64,000 nt of DNA, taken from positions 124,001-188,000 of the forward strand of contig NZ_JAHWXY010000005.1 of the NCBI RefSeq assembly GCF_024281235.1. Reading direction: 5' to 3'. Source of the DNA: Shinella daejeonensis. Its GTDB lineage: Bacteria > Pseudomonadota > Alphaproteobacteria > Rhizobiales > Rhizobiaceae. Under the pieces are notes generated by a model. It did not search any database and was not told the origin of the DNA. It was given only the letters and a program-made list of their open reading frames with translations. A program made the position numbers and the translations under genes. Below are positions 7,676-17,171 of this stretch, piece after piece (position 1 is the first letter of the stretch; each line of letters opens with the position of its first letter).

Positions 7676-8482
7676 ATGCAAGACCCATCGTCCCCGACGT
7701 CCCGCCCGTCCTTCCCGGCGGCATTCGAACAGGCATTCGGGCTGGCCGGCCGGCATGCCCTCGTCACCGGCGGCGGCAGCGGCCTTGGCCTTGCCATCGC
7801 CCGGGCGATGGCCGCAGCCGGCGCAAGCGTCACCATCGCCGGCCGCCGGCTGGAATTGCTGGAGGAAGCCGCCGCGACGATCGGCCCGAATGTCCGCGGG
7901 CTCCGCCTCGACCTCCGCGACACCGCGTCGATCGGCGATTTCGCCGCCAAAGTGGAAGAAGCCCATGGGCCGGTGGACATTCTCGTCAACAACGCCGGCA
8001 ACACGGTGAAGAAACCCTTCGAGGAACAGACGATGGAAGACCTCGATCAGGTCTTCGATGTCCATGTGCGCGGGGCGCTGGAGCTGACGCGCCACATCAT
8101 TCCCGGCCAGGCAGCGCGCGGCGGCGGCTCGGTGCTGTTCATCGCCTCCATGACCTCCTTTATCGGCCAGCCCCTCGTCATCGGCTACACCACGGCCAAA
8201 TCGGCGCTGACCGGCGTCGTTCGCGGCCTCTCGGCCGAATATGCAGGACGCAATGTCCGCGTCAACGCCATCGCCCCCGGCTGGATCGACACCGATCTGT
8301 TCCGCGCCGCCACGTCCAACGACCGCGCCCGCTACGACAAGATCATCGGCCGCATCCAGATGGGCAGGGTCGGCCAGCCGGAAGACATCGGCTGGGCGTC
8401 CGTCTTTCTCGCCTCCAACGCCGCCGCCTATGTCACGGGCCAGACGCTGGTGGTCGACGGCGGCGCCCTCGTCGGCTTCTGA
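7676..8482 (+). CDS. Short-chain dehydrogenase/reductase, sugar-alcohol/gluconate type
   Basis: A 268-residue classical SDR: cofactor motif TGGGSGLG (about residues 25-32), NNAGN, catalytic Ser in IASMTSF, YTTAK with Tyr and Lys, and the closing VTGQTLVVDGG. It follows the zinc dehydrogenase by two bases, and the pair may interconvert a polyol or sugar acid by oxidation and reduction at different carbons. The family is close to gluconate 5-dehydrogenase, but the substrate cannot be read from the sequence. Confidence 0.87.
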   Translation: MQDPSSPTSRPSFPAAFEQAFGLAGRHALVTGGGSGLGLAIARAMAAAGASVTIAGRRLELLEEAAATIGPNVRGLRLDLRDTASIGDFAAKVEEAHGPVDILVNNAGNTVKKPFEEQTMEDLDQVFDVHVRGALELTRHIIPGQAARGGGSVLFIASMTSFIGQPLVIGYTTAKSALTGVVRGLSAEYAGRNVRVNAIAPGWIDTDLFRAATSNDRARYDKIIGRIQMGRVGQPEDIGWASVFLASNAAAYVTGQTLVVDGGALVGF

Positions 8483-8533
8483 GCACGACCGGCTCCTCCT
8501 GATCCACCGCAAGCCTGTCGCCACGCGGCCTCT

Positions 8534-9448
8534 TCAGGGAGCTTGCGATCCGGTGACGGTGACATAGATGGCGTAGAGCGAGTTGGTCGCGGCGATGAAA
8601 AGCCTATTGCGCCTTGGGCCGCCGAACGTCAGGTTCGCCACCGTCTGGGGCACGAGAATCTTGCCGAGGCGCGTTCCGTCCGGCGCGAAGCAATGAACAC
8701 CGTCGCCGGCGCTCGACCAGAGGTTCCCCTGCGTATCGGTGCGAATGCCGTCGGGGATCCCCTCGTCGATCAGGCAGAAGACGCGGCCGTTCTCCAGTCG
8801 CCTGCCGTCGGCCACGTCGAAGGCGCGGATATGGCGCGGCAGCGTTTCATCGTGGCTCGCCCCGGAATCCGCGACATAGAGCACACGTTCATCCGGTGAG
8901 AAGGCGAGCCCGTTCGGCTGGTTGAAATCCGTGACGACGGCCTCGATCGCTCCGCTTTCGGGGTCGAGCCGGTAGACATTGCGCGTCGCCTGTTCGGGTA
9001 CGGCGCGATAGCCCTCGTAATCCGAAAGGATGCCGTAGGTCGGATCGGTGAACCAGATCGATCCGTCCGATTTCACCACCGCATCGTTGGGGGAGTTGAG
9101 CGGCTTGCCGGCGTGTCTTTCCGCCAGCACGGTAAGCGTGCCGTCGGGCTCGGTGCGCGTCACCCGCCGCAGCCCATGCTCGCAGGCGACGAGACGTCCC
9201 TGCCGGTCGCGCGTCAGGCCGTTTGCGAAATTCGAGGGTTCACGGAAGACGGAAACGCCGCCGCCCGGCGTCCAGCGCAGGATGCGCTGGTTCGGAATAT
9301 CGCTCCACAGCAACTGATTGGCGTCGCCGAACCAGACCGGGCCTTCCGCCCAGCGGCAGCCGGAATAAAGCTCTTCCAGACGGGCGCTGCCGACGATCAT
9401 GTGAGGAAAACGCGGGTCGTCAACGTGGTAGAGGGGAGCAATGGGCAT
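8534..9448 (-). CDS. SMP-30/gluconolactonase-family lactonase
   Basis: A 304-residue six-bladed propeller enzyme predicted to open sugar lactones. Visible elements are CRWAEGPVWFGDANQLLWSD near residue 30 (metal-binding Glu in EGP), NSPNDAVVKSDGSIWFTDP near residue 130, FNQPNGLAFSPDERVLYVAD and the closing FGGPRRNRLFIAA. The start at 9448 (MPIAPLYHVDD) lies 17 bases after the upstream permease stop, so it is the last gene of the ABC transporter operon. An imported aldonolactone, or one made by the dehydrogenases convergent with it, is the likely substrate. Confidence 0.87.
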   Translation of the reverse strand: MPIAPLYHVDDPRFPHMIVGSARLEELYSGCRWAEGPVWFGDANQLLWSDIPNQRILRWTPGGGVSVFREPSNFANGLTRDRQGRLVACEHGLRRVTRTEPDGTLTVLAERHAGKPLNSPNDAVVKSDGSIWFTDPTYGILSDYEGYRAVPEQATRNVYRLDPESGAIEAVVTDFNQPNGLAFSPDERVLYVADSGASHDETLPRHIRAFDVADGRRLENGRVFCLIDEGIPDGIRTDTQGNLWSSAGDGVHCFAPDGTRLGKILVPQTVANLTFGGPRRNRLFIAATNSLYAIYVTVTGSQAP

Positions 9449-9465
9449 GTCGGATGATCCAGGGG

Positions 9466-10416
9466 TTAGCGCGCGCCCGGCTTGCGGCCGCCGGCAAGCA
9501 GGATGACGCTGATAATGATGAGGCCGGTCATGATGAGGCGGATACCCGCCCCCAGACCGTAGGTATTGAGCATGGAGACGACGAGAAACATGAAGAGCGA
9601 GGCGCCCCATATGCCCGGCACGTTGGAATCCCCGCCCGCCACGGCCGTACCGCCGATAACGACGACGGCAATGGACATCAGCAGATATTCCGATCCCATG
9701 TTGAGCGCAGCACCGCCGGAGAAGCAGGCGAGCAGATAACCGGCCAGCGCCGCCAGAACCGCGCAGAACACATAGGTGATGAAGCGCACGCCGTCGACCG
9801 GAATGCCGGCCATCCGGGCAGCCGGCATGCTCTGGCCGATCGCCGATATCCAGCGCCCGTAAACGGTCTTCTCAAGCACCAGCCAGGACAGAAGCGACAG
9901 CGCCAGCGCCACCAGCGCGAGATTGGGCACGCCGAGCGTTGCCGATGTGGTGAAGTCGGCAAGAAAGGACGGCGGCTTGATACGCAGGCCGCGATTGGTC
10001 CAGATCGCCGCCGACTGCACGATGAAGCTCATGGACAAGGTCGCGATGATCGGCGGGATGCGCAACGCCTTGATAAGCGCATAATTGCCGATCCCGACCG
10101 CGACGCCGATCAGCACGGCGACCGCCAGACCGGGCAGGATCATGCCGTTCTCGACATTCATGAACTTCAGCGCCACCGTTCCGGCGAGCGTCATCGTGGC
10201 CGGAACCGACAGGTCGATATTGCCCGGCCCGAGCGTGATGACGAACATCTGGCCAAGACCGACGATGATCGAGAAGGCTGCGAAAGTAAGGGCCGCCTGC
10301 GTCAGGCCGAGCGTGCTTGCGCCACCGGTGACCATGATCGTCGCGAACCAGATGACGAAAGCCGCCCCCCACGACCAGATCCACGGTCTGGAAAACAGCC
10401 TGACGAGCGCGTTCAT
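9466..10416 (-). CDS. Ribose-type ABC transporter permease (second)
   Basis: A 316-residue inner-membrane permease of the RbsC/AraH type with about eight to ten hydrophobic segments. Family motifs are GPGNIDLSVPATMTLAG near residue 75 and a GGTAVAGGDSNVPGIWGA loop near residue 250. It overlaps the preceding permease gene by four bases. Two different permeases in one operon point to a heterodimeric channel, as in several sugar importers of this class. Confidence 0.9.
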   Translation of the reverse strand: MNALVRLFSRPWIWSWGAAFVIWFATIMVTGGASTLGLTQAALTFAAFSIIVGLGQMFVITLGPGNIDLSVPATMTLAGTVALKFMNVENGMILPGLAVAVLIGVAVGIGNYALIKALRIPPIIATLSMSFIVQSAAIWTNRGLRIKPPSFLADFTTSATLGVPNLALVALALSLLSWLVLEKTVYGRWISAIGQSMPAARMAGIPVDGVRFITYVFCAVLAALAGYLLACFSGGAALNMGSEYLLMSIAVVVIGGTAVAGGDSNVPGIWGASLFMFLVVSMLNTYGLGAGIRLIMTGLIIISVILLAGGRKPGAR

Positions 10417-11360
10417 CGGCCATGCCCCCGCTTTTCGACGCGATTGAAGACCAACCGCAGCGCCAGCACCAGAATGAGGATCGCGCCCTGCGCGCCGATC
10501 TGCCAGTCGGGCGAAATCCGCAGGAAGGACAGGAAGGAACCCGCCAGCGTCAGCGTCAGCGCGCCGATGACCGCGCCCACGGGCGAGATGCGCCCGCCGA
10601 TGAATTCGCCGCCGCCGAGAATGACGCCGGCGATGGAAAGCAGCGTATACCGCAAGGCGATATTGGCGTCAGCGGAGGTGGTGAGTCCGACCAGCGCGAT
10701 ACCGGCGAGCACGGCGAAGAGGCCCGCCAGTCCATAGGCCGCGGCACGGGCGGCGACGATGGACCACCCCGCCCGCTCGACCGAGCGCTCATTGCCGCCG
10801 ACCCCCCGGATCAGCACGCCGAGCGAAAGCCGCATGACGATGACGTGGGCGACGACGGCGATGACGACGGCGGCCACGATCGCTATCGGCACAAGGGGCG
10901 GCTTCATCGTCATCAACGCCCGCACCCAGTCCGGCGCCTGACCGCCGGGAGCCGGCAACAGCAGGACGGCAAGCCCCGCCCAGACGAAGCTCATGCCGAG
11001 CGTGACGACGATGGACGGAAGATTGCGCAGGTGGATGACGACGCCGAGGGCGGCATAGACGAGCACCGAACCGGCGAGGATGACGACGCCGACAAGCGGC
11101 GCGTCGCGCAGGAACGTCGCGGTGACGCAGGCGACGAAGCTGACGAAAGTGCCCATGGAAAGGTCGAGATCGTTTACCGCCATGATGAACATCTGCGCCA
11201 CCGTCGCAAGCGCGATGGGGACGGCAAGGTTGAACAGCAGGTTGATGCCGACGTAACTCATGGCCCGCGGCTGAAGCCAGAACACCGCTGCAAGCAGCAC
11301 CGCCAGCGACAGGGCCGGGATCAGCAACCGGATGAAATCGGCAGGCGACCGGCGGATCAT
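10413..11360 (-). CDS. Ribose-type ABC transporter permease (first)
   Basis: A 315-residue RbsC-like membrane protein that forms the transport channel together with its neighbour. It has the NDLDLSMGTFVSFVACV signature near residue 65 and the GGGEFIGGRISPVGAVIGA loop near residue 255. The gene overlaps the ATPase gene upstream (stop of one and start of the other share four bases) and the second permease downstream, giving tight stoichiometric coupling. Confidence 0.9.
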   Translation of the reverse strand: MIRRSPADFIRLLIPALSLAVLLAAVFWLQPRAMSYVGINLLFNLAVPIALATVAQMFIMAVNDLDLSMGTFVSFVACVTATFLRDAPLVGVVILAGSVLVYAALGVVIHLRNLPSIVVTLGMSFVWAGLAVLLLPAPGGQAPDWVRALMTMKPPLVPIAIVAAVVIAVVAHVIVMRLSLGVLIRGVGGNERSVERAGWSIVAARAAAYGLAGLFAVLAGIALVGLTTSADANIALRYTLLSIAGVILGGGEFIGGRISPVGAVIGALTLTLAGSFLSFLRISPDWQIGAQGAILILVLALRLVFNRVEKRGHGR

Positions 11361-12811
11361 GCCGCGCCTCTCTCAAAGGAGGCGGCGAGGATATTGTCTT
11401 CGCTCACCGCATCGCCCGCAAGTTCCGCCACGATCGCGCCTTCGCGGAAAACATAGACGCGGTCGCACAGGCAGACTTCTTCCATCTCCGTCGAATACCA
11501 GACGAAGGTGCGGCCACCGGCGGCCTCCTGCCGGACGATCTCATAGACTTCCTGCTTCGTTCCGACATCGACGCCGCGCATCGGATCATCCATCAGCACG
11601 ACCGGCGCACGGGTCGCCAGCGCACGGGCGAACAGCACCTTCTGCTGATTGCCGCCGGACAACGAAAGGATCCGGTTTTCCATGTCGGGCGTGCGGATTT
11701 CGATGCGCTTGCGCCAATCGGCTCCACGCACCCCCTCCCTGTCGGATCGCACCAGCCCCAGGCGGGAAAGATCGCCAAGCGAGGCGATCGAGAAATTGCG
11801 CAGGATGCTCCACAGTTCGAAAACGCCGTTCAGCCGGCGGTCGCCGGCCACGAACGTCACGGCCGGATCGCGGCGCGGCAGCCAGTCGCTGCTATTGGCG
11901 GCATGCAGCCGCATCAGCATCGCGGTCTGGCCGTGGCCGGCAAGACCGGCCAGTCCGACAACCTCGCCCCGGCGCGCCCGGAAGGGCAATCCGCCACCGG
12001 TCCATTCGAGAACCGGCGGAGCGCCGGAAAAGTCCTGGCTTCGCCCGCGCGCGCCCTCCTGCCTGACGACACTGCCCATCGTCTCGACAAGGCTGTTCTC
12101 GCTGAATGCATCGGCAGGCCGATCGGCGACGATCCGCCCGTCCTTCATCACCACGATACGGTCGGCAGTCGAAAGAATCTCGCCGAGAATATGCGAAATG
12201 AGGATGACCGCACCCCCTGCCGCCACGAAGCGGCGGACATGGGCGAGCATCTGTTCGGCAAGACTTGCATCGAGCGAGGACGTCGGCTCATCGAGGATCA
12301 CCAGGCGCGGCGCGACGCCGGCGTCCGAAAAGGCCATCGCGATCTCTACCATCTGCCGCTCGGCGATCGACAGTTCCCCGACCGTCCGGTCACCGGCGAT
12401 GCGATGGCCGGGGAAGACGGCATCGAGACTTTCCTCGATCACCGCGCAGGCGCGGGATCGCCAGCCGAAGCCGCCGATCCGGCGATGCATCAGGCGCGTA
12501 TTTTCCGCGACCGTGAGATTGGGACAAAGCGACAGCTCCTGGAAAACACAACGCACGCCCATCGCCCGGGCGGCGTTGACGCCATAGCGCGCCAGCGGCT
12601 CCCCATCGCCGGAAAGCGTGCCTTCATGAGGCGTGAGACCGCCGTTGATGACGCTGACGATGGTGGACTTGCCGGCCCCGTTGTGGCCGACCAGCCCGAC
12701 ACATTCGCCCGGCATGATGGCAAGCGTGGCGCCGTCGAGGGCCTTGACCGCGCCAAAACTCACCCTGGCATCGGCGACTTCGATGACCGCCTTGCGCGAA
12801 TGTACCATCAT
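11357..12811 (-). CDS. Ribose-type ABC transporter ATP-binding protein (RbsA-like, two domains)
   Basis: A 484-residue tandem ATPase. Domain 1 has Walker A GHNGAGKST, signature LSIAERQMVEIA and Walker B LVILDEPTSSLD. Domain 2 has an atypical Walker A region (GLAGHGQTAM), a good signature LSGGNQQKV, and VVLMDDP in place of the usual DEP, so its catalytic Glu is Asp. Degeneration of one site is common in this family. The gene is separated from the binding-protein gene upstream by 169 bases that hold a palindromic repeat. Confidence 0.9.
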   Translation of the reverse strand: MMVHSRKAVIEVADARVSFGAVKALDGATLAIMPGECVGLVGHNGAGKSTIVSVINGGLTPHEGTLSGDGEPLARYGVNAARAMGVRCVFQELSLCPNLTVAENTRLMHRRIGGFGWRSRACAVIEESLDAVFPGHRIAGDRTVGELSIAERQMVEIAMAFSDAGVAPRLVILDEPTSSLDASLAEQMLAHVRRFVAAGGAVILISHILGEILSTADRIVVMKDGRIVADRPADAFSENSLVETMGSVVRQEGARGRSQDFSGAPPVLEWTGGGLPFRARRGEVVGLAGLAGHGQTAMLMRLHAANSSDWLPRRDPAVTFVAGDRRLNGVFELWSILRNFSIASLGDLSRLGLVRSDREGVRGADWRKRIEIRTPDMENRILSLSGGNQQKVLFARALATRAPVVLMDDPMRGVDVGTKQEVYEIVRQEAAGGRTFVWYSTEMEEVCLCDRVYVFREGAIVAELAGDAVSEDNILAASFERGAA

Positions 12812-12884
12812 GGATTCTGTCTTCCGTCGCCAGGAAAACGGATCGCACCCCGCAGCAGCGGGCCACGATCCGTTTCAGGGCACC

Positions 12885-12983
12885 AGAGCAATTCCGATGA
12901 AATCCAGCCGGAATTGCTCTCATCATTGTTTTTACCGCATTATCCGACGCCGGAGCGATCTCGCTTCGGCTGGAAATGCTCTA
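12885..12983 (-). repeat. Dispersed palindromic repeat, copy A
   Basis: Read on the minus strand, it begins TAGAGCATTTCCAGCCG, continues through the hairpin core (GAAGCGAGATCGCT...) and GGATAATGCGGTAAA, and ends in a second hairpin with perfect 12-base arms (12885-12896 and 12909-12920; AGAGCAATTCCG). Over about 53 bases it differs from copy C at one position. It lies within one operon, between the binding-protein gene and its ATPase gene. The first TAG of the repeat is the stop codon of the binding-protein gene (12981-12983). Confidence 0.85.
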
Positions 12984-13997
12984 GTTCGCCGCCTCGATCA
13001 CCTGGAGCGCATCGTCCTGCGAATATTCCACATTCGCCACGCCGCCGGCCGGCGTGGTTTCCAGGTTGGCCTCCAGGTTGTCCTGATCGATGCGCAGGAA
13101 GGGAACGACGAGGTCCTTCTTCACGTCCTTGCCGTCGAGGATCTGCTGGGCCACCCAGAAGGCGAGCGTGGAAACGCCGGGCGCGATGGAGACGGACATG
13201 GTCTCATAACCGTTCGCGTCCTTCTGTTCCTTCCACCATTTCAGTTCGTCCTCGCGATTACCCATCACGATAACGGGCATGGGCCGCCCCACCGCGGCGA
13301 TGGCCTGCGCCGCGCCGTAACCGTCACCGCCCTGCGTCACCACGCCGACGATCTCCGGCAGGCTCGGCAGGATGCCCGCGACGGCCTTCTGCGCCACGTC
13401 CTGCGCCCAGTCACCATGAACGGAGCCGGCGACCTTGAATTGCGGGAACTGCTCGACGCCGGCGTGAATGCCGCCGGAAATCTCGTCATCGACGAAAACG
13501 CCGGCAAGGCCCCGGATTTCCAGGAGGTTCCCCCCGTCGGCCAGCTTGCCGGACAGGAACTCGATCTGACTGCGGCCCATTTCCTTGAAATCCACGGCGA
13601 TACGCCATGCGCAGGGCTCGGTGGCGATACCGTCGAAGGAGACGACCGTGATACCGGCGTCGCAGGCTTCCTTGATCGCCCCGTTGAGCGCCGTCGGGGA
13701 CGCAGCGTTGATGACGATGGCGTCATAGCCTTGCAGGATCATGTTCTGGATCTGGGCGGCCTGTTCGGTGGCCTGGTTCTCGGCGGTGGTGAAAGCGTCG
13801 GCGGCGGCGACGACACCGGCCTTGACGGCTTCGCCCGTCACCTTCTCCCAGCTCTCCAGCATCGCCTGACGCCAGGAATTTCCGGCATAGTTGTTGGACA
13901 GCGCGATTTTCTTGCCCGACGTGTCTGCCAATGCGGACACCGGCATTGCGGCGCATGCGATGGCAACGGACGCCAGCAGCAGCTTGCGGATCTTCAT
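12981..13997 (-). CDS. Periplasmic sugar-binding protein of the ribose-type ABC importer
   Basis: A 338-residue type-I periplasmic binding protein (peripla_BP_4 family). Residues 1-24 form a Sec signal (MKIRKLLLAS...SALA). Mature features include KIALSNNYAGNSWRQ at the start and IQNMILQGYDAIVINAASPTAL, the usual ligand-cleft loop. It is the first gene of the operon, with GAGGGAGAG as ribosome site. It is divergent from the sensor kinase across 270 bases in which I see no clear operator. The ligand is unknown; sugar or sugar acid is inferred from the lactonase in the same operon. Confidence 0.9.
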   Translation of the reverse strand: MKIRKLLLASVAIACAAMPVSALADTSGKKIALSNNYAGNSWRQAMLESWEKVTGEAVKAGVVAAADAFTTAENQATEQAAQIQNMILQGYDAIVINAASPTALNGAIKEACDAGITVVSFDGIATEPCAWRIAVDFKEMGRSQIEFLSGKLADGGNLLEIRGLAGVFVDDEISGGIHAGVEQFPQFKVAGSVHGDWAQDVAQKAVAGILPSLPEIVGVVTQGGDGYGAAQAIAAVGRPMPVIVMGNREDELKWWKEQKDANGYETMSVSIAPGVSTLAFWVAQQILDGKDVKKDLVVPFLRIDQDNLEANLETTPAGGVANVEYSQDDALQVIEAAN

Positions 13998-14267
13998 GTG
14001 TCTCTCTCCCTCGGGATCCGTATCGGACGGATCGATCCACGCGCCGCAGACGGCGATGGAAATTGTTCTTGCACTGAGGTTCCTCCTCTCAGTAAAGGCA
14101 TGATGCGGGAGAAGGGCCGTGCTGTACAGGCGCGATACGGCAAACCGTTTGCGGGTTCTGCGCCAGAAGTTGCGGGTTTACGCAAGACGCGGAGCCGGCC
14201 GGCGGCGCTTACTTGCAAGGGAGGGAGCGGCCGTGGAAGGTACGCCCGCATCCTGGAGGAACCGGCC

Positions 14268-15515
14268 ATGCCAGATCACGCGCCCGCTGCCCTGTTCGGA
14301 CATTATCTCGGCATTTCGCGGCTGCTTGCCGGCCAGCTCGATTTCCGCTCGGCCATCCGTTCCGTCGCGGCCGAGATCGCCCATATCATTCCCCACGATC
14401 ATCTCGACGTCTGCGTGCTGATCGACGACGGCAACTATCACACCGCCTATGAAACCGGCATGGAGACCGCCTGGGGCGACATGGCCGGTGCGCCGGTCCA
14501 TGCCAGTCCGATCCGCACGCTGCTGCGCGGGGACGTGGATTACCTGCTTTCCGACGATGCGATGCATGATCCGCGCTTCCATTTCGAAGGCGCCTTCAAG
14601 GGGCCGATCGACGAGCAGCTGCTGCGAAGCCGCGTCCATGTTCCCATGAAGGTGCAGGGCGCCATCATCGCCGCGCTCTCCTGTTCATCGCAAACGCCCG
14701 GCCTCTACACGATGGACGACGTCGACCATGCCCGCATTGTCGCCGATCTGCTGACGCCCTATTTCTTCGCGCTGCGCGCGGCTGAAATGGCGCAGCGCTC
14801 CGCTCTCATCGAGGTCGAGGCGCGTGCTCGCGAGGAAGGCCTGCGCCTCGGCGCGCTGAAACTCACGGAGGCGCTGGAACAGGAACGCCAGCGCATCGGC
14901 ATGGACCTGCACGATCAGACGCTCGCCGACCTGACGCGCATCACCCGGCGTCTCGACCGGCTGTCGCGCGGCGGGGAGATCCCGCCCGAGGCGCTGGAGC
15001 CGGCCTTGCGCTCCTTGCATCACTGCATGCAGGATCTGCGGCAGATCATCGAGCAGGCCAAGCCTTCGGTACTACAGCTTTTCGGTCTCGCGCAGGCCAT
15101 CGAAAACCATCTCGACCGCTCGATCCGCGACAGCGGCGCGCCGATCGAATGGGCGCTTGTCGACGAGACGGAAGGCGGTCTGGAGGCGCTTGAGCCGAAC
15201 GTCGGCGTGGCGCTGTTCCGCATCGCGCAGGAAGCGATCAACAATGCCGTCCGTCATGCCAGACCGACGTCGATCACCGTGCGCCTGCGCATTTGCGACG
15301 GCCAGCTTACGCTCGGGATCTGCGACGACGGTCGTGGCGTCACCCGGCAACGCGGCCATATCGGCGGCGGTATCGACAACATCAAGACACGCGCCGACCT
15401 CATATCGGCCTGTTGCACGATCGGCCCGGGGCGCGGTGAACGCGGCACCATGGTAACCGTGAGCCGCCCGCTCGTGGCCGCCTGCGCGCATCCGGCTATG
15501 GAGGACGGGGCATGA
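14268..15515 (+). CDS. GAF-domain sensor histidine kinase, NarX/HisKA_3 type
   Basis: A 415-residue kinase with no membrane segments, so a cytoplasmic sensor. A GAF domain spans about residues 20-170, a short coiled coil follows (AEMAQRSALIEVEARAREEG), then the phosphoacceptor motif ERQRIGMDLHDQTLADL with His215, and the ATP domain with N-box EAINNAVRHARP and CDDGRG. The ATG at 14268 is preceded by TGGAGGA. The response regulator starts inside its stop codon. Divergence from the ABC operon suggests that the pair controls sugar uptake. Confidence 0.88.
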   Translation: MPDHAPAALFGHYLGISRLLAGQLDFRSAIRSVAAEIAHIIPHDHLDVCVLIDDGNYHTAYETGMETAWGDMAGAPVHASPIRTLLRGDVDYLLSDDAMHDPRFHFEGAFKGPIDEQLLRSRVHVPMKVQGAIIAALSCSSQTPGLYTMDDVDHARIVADLLTPYFFALRAAEMAQRSALIEVEARAREEGLRLGALKLTEALEQERQRIGMDLHDQTLADLTRITRRLDRLSRGGEIPPEALEPALRSLHHCMQDLRQIIEQAKPSVLQLFGLAQAIENHLDRSIRDSGAPIEWALVDETEGGLEALEPNVGVALFRIAQEAINNAVRHARPTSITVRLRICDGQLTLGICDDGRGVTRQRGHIGGGIDNIKTRADLISACCTIGPGRGERGTMVTVSRPLVAACAHPAMEDGA

Positions 15516-16237
15516 AGGTTCTGATCGTCGAGGACGACCCGCTTCACCGCTCCTATCTGCACGAGGCGGTCTGCGCCGCCCTGCCGGAATGCGAGACGGT
15601 GATCGAAGCGGCGAGCGGCACGACCGGCGAGACCCTGGCGCGCGACCATAAATCGGCGCATATCGTCATGGATCTCCAGATGGCGAACCGCAACGGCATC
15701 GAGGCGGCGCGCACGATCTGGAAGGAGCGGCCGGAAACCCGCATCCTGTTCTGGTCCAACTATTCCGACGAGGCCTATGTGCGCGGCGTTTCCCGCATCG
15801 TGCCCGATGGCGCAGCCTATGGCTACGTGCTGAAATCCGCCTCCGACGAACGGCTGAAGCTCGCATTGCGCTCGATCTTCGTGGAAAACCAATGCGTCAT
15901 CGACCGCGAGGTCCGCGGCCTGCAACAAAAGAGCCTCGGACAGAATAACGGCTTCACCGATTCCGAATATGAAATCCTCGTCGATATCGCGCTGGGGCTC
16001 ACGGACCGCGCCATCGCGCGGCGGCGCAACCTCTCGCTGCGCAGCGTCCAGAACCGCCTGCAATCGCTTTACGACAAGCTCGACGTCTATCAGACCGTCG
16101 GCTTCGAGCAGGAGGACGGGCGCTTCAACCTGCGCACCCGCGCCGTCACCATCGCCTTTCTGCGCAAGCTCCTGAACTATAGCGCGCTGGAACGGGCGGA
16201 GGCAGAGTTGCAGGAATGGCTGGCCGAACGCGCGTGA
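15512..16237 (+). CDS. Response regulator with LuxR-like DNA-binding region
   Basis: A 241-residue partner of the preceding kinase, coupled by an ATGA overlap. The receiver domain has the acidic pocket VEDDP (residues 6-10), the phosphorylation site Asp54 in HIVMDLQMANRNG, and Lys in YVLKSAS. The output domain reads FTDSEYEILVDIALGLTDRAIARRRNLSLRSVQNRL, a LuxR/NarL-type helix-turn-helix with an unusual spacing, followed by about 55 extra residues. The extra C-terminal tail is not typical of NarL proteins. Confidence 0.85.
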   Translation: MKVLIVEDDPLHRSYLHEAVCAALPECETVIEAASGTTGETLARDHKSAHIVMDLQMANRNGIEAARTIWKERPETRILFWSNYSDEAYVRGVSRIVPDGAAYGYVLKSASDERLKLALRSIFVENQCVIDREVRGLQQKSLGQNNGFTDSEYEILVDIALGLTDRAIARRRNLSLRSVQNRLQSLYDKLDVYQTVGFEQEDGRFNLRTRAVTIAFLRKLLNYSALERAEAELQEWLAERA

Positions 16238-16344
16238 CCTATCTTGTTCCGCACGGGGAGCGGTGATCTCCGACCGCTATTTTCATAGCGGGCTGGAAAC
16301 GGTAGCGAAGAACGACAGGACCCGCTCACCTAAACGGTACGGCT

Positions 16345-17157
16345 TCATTTTCGTTGCGGTCCGCCAGCCGGCGGCAGGGGATTGGCGGCAAACAGTCCGC
16401 CGACATAAGACAGGCCGTCGGCCTCGGACAGGGACGCAAGATCGCGGAACCCGGGCGCCTGCCGGCCATCGGTATGGGATTGCGGTTCGTAGTGCAGCTG
16501 GTTGGTCATCCTGCGCTGCAGAAGCGGATTCCTGGTATTGGAAACGCCGTTGACGATCTCGAATTTCAATTGCCGGGCTTCCATCCCTTCGACCACCAGC
16601 GCAGCCATATCCTCGCCGCTGATCCAGATGCGCTCCCTCCGCCCATCCACAATCTGCGTGTCCGCGTTTCCGATCCTGACGACGAGGGTGCGAATTCCGA
16701 ACTTCATGGAGTACATGGCGCAAGCCGCTTCGCCGAACGCCTTGCTCAGACCATAGAAGCCATCGGGAGCAATCGGCGCGCTCTCGTCCCATGAGCGGCT
16801 GGACGGCAGCATACCGATAATATGGTGGCTGCTGGCGAAAATGAACCGGTCGATCGCCTTGTTCCGGCAGGCTTCAAGCAGGAGAAGCACCGAACGATAG
16901 TTCGGATCGAGCGAAGCCTCGAAGGAAAGATCCTTTGAAACCGCTCCCGCCAAATGCAGGATGCCGTCGACATTTTCCGTAATCGTATCGACGAACGCGG
17001 CCGATGCAATATCGCCGGGAACGAAGACCTCGCCCTCATGGGGGTCCAGATGCTTGCGCCCCGTCAGCACCAGATCGTAGCGCTTGCGCAGAAGAGGGCG
17101 AAGCAGGGTGCCCACCGCTCCCGTCGCACCGGTCATCAAAAGTCTTTTCTTTTCCAT
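16345..17157 (-). CDS. NAD-dependent epimerase/dehydratase-like protein (uronate dehydrogenase type)
   Basis: A 270-residue extended SDR. The cofactor motif is TGATGAVGTLL (residues 9-19), the catalytic region is FASSHHIIGMLP...YGLSKAFGE with the YxxxK pair, and an Arg-Ile-Gly-Asn region follows. The fold and size resemble bacterial uronate dehydrogenase, which oxidises uronic acids to lactones. The start MEKKRLL at 17157 has AAGGAG upstream. It is the last gene of a six-gene operon that begins with the kinase at 22323. Confidence 0.75.
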   Translation of the reverse strand: MEKKRLLMTGATGAVGTLLRPLLRKRYDLVLTGRKHLDPHEGEVFVPGDIASAAFVDTITENVDGILHLAGAVSKDLSFEASLDPNYRSVLLLLEACRNKAIDRFIFASSHHIIGMLPSSRSWDESAPIAPDGFYGLSKAFGEAACAMYSMKFGIRTLVVRIGNADTQIVDGRRERIWISGEDMAALVVEGMEARQLKFEIVNGVSNTRNPLLQRRMTNQLHYEPQSHTDGRQAPGFRDLASLSEADGLSYVGGLFAANPLPPAGGPQRK

Positions 17158-17171
17158 GGGAGGCTCCTTTC

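Noticed and set aside
9223-10737. Long plus-strand frame opposite the lactonase and permease genes
   Set aside because: Composition is Arg/His/Asp-rich without motifs; the minus-strand genes have full family signatures.
12885-12983. Reading the palindromic repeat as an insertion-sequence end
   Set aside because: There is no transposase gene beside any of the three copies and no target-site duplication could be recognised.
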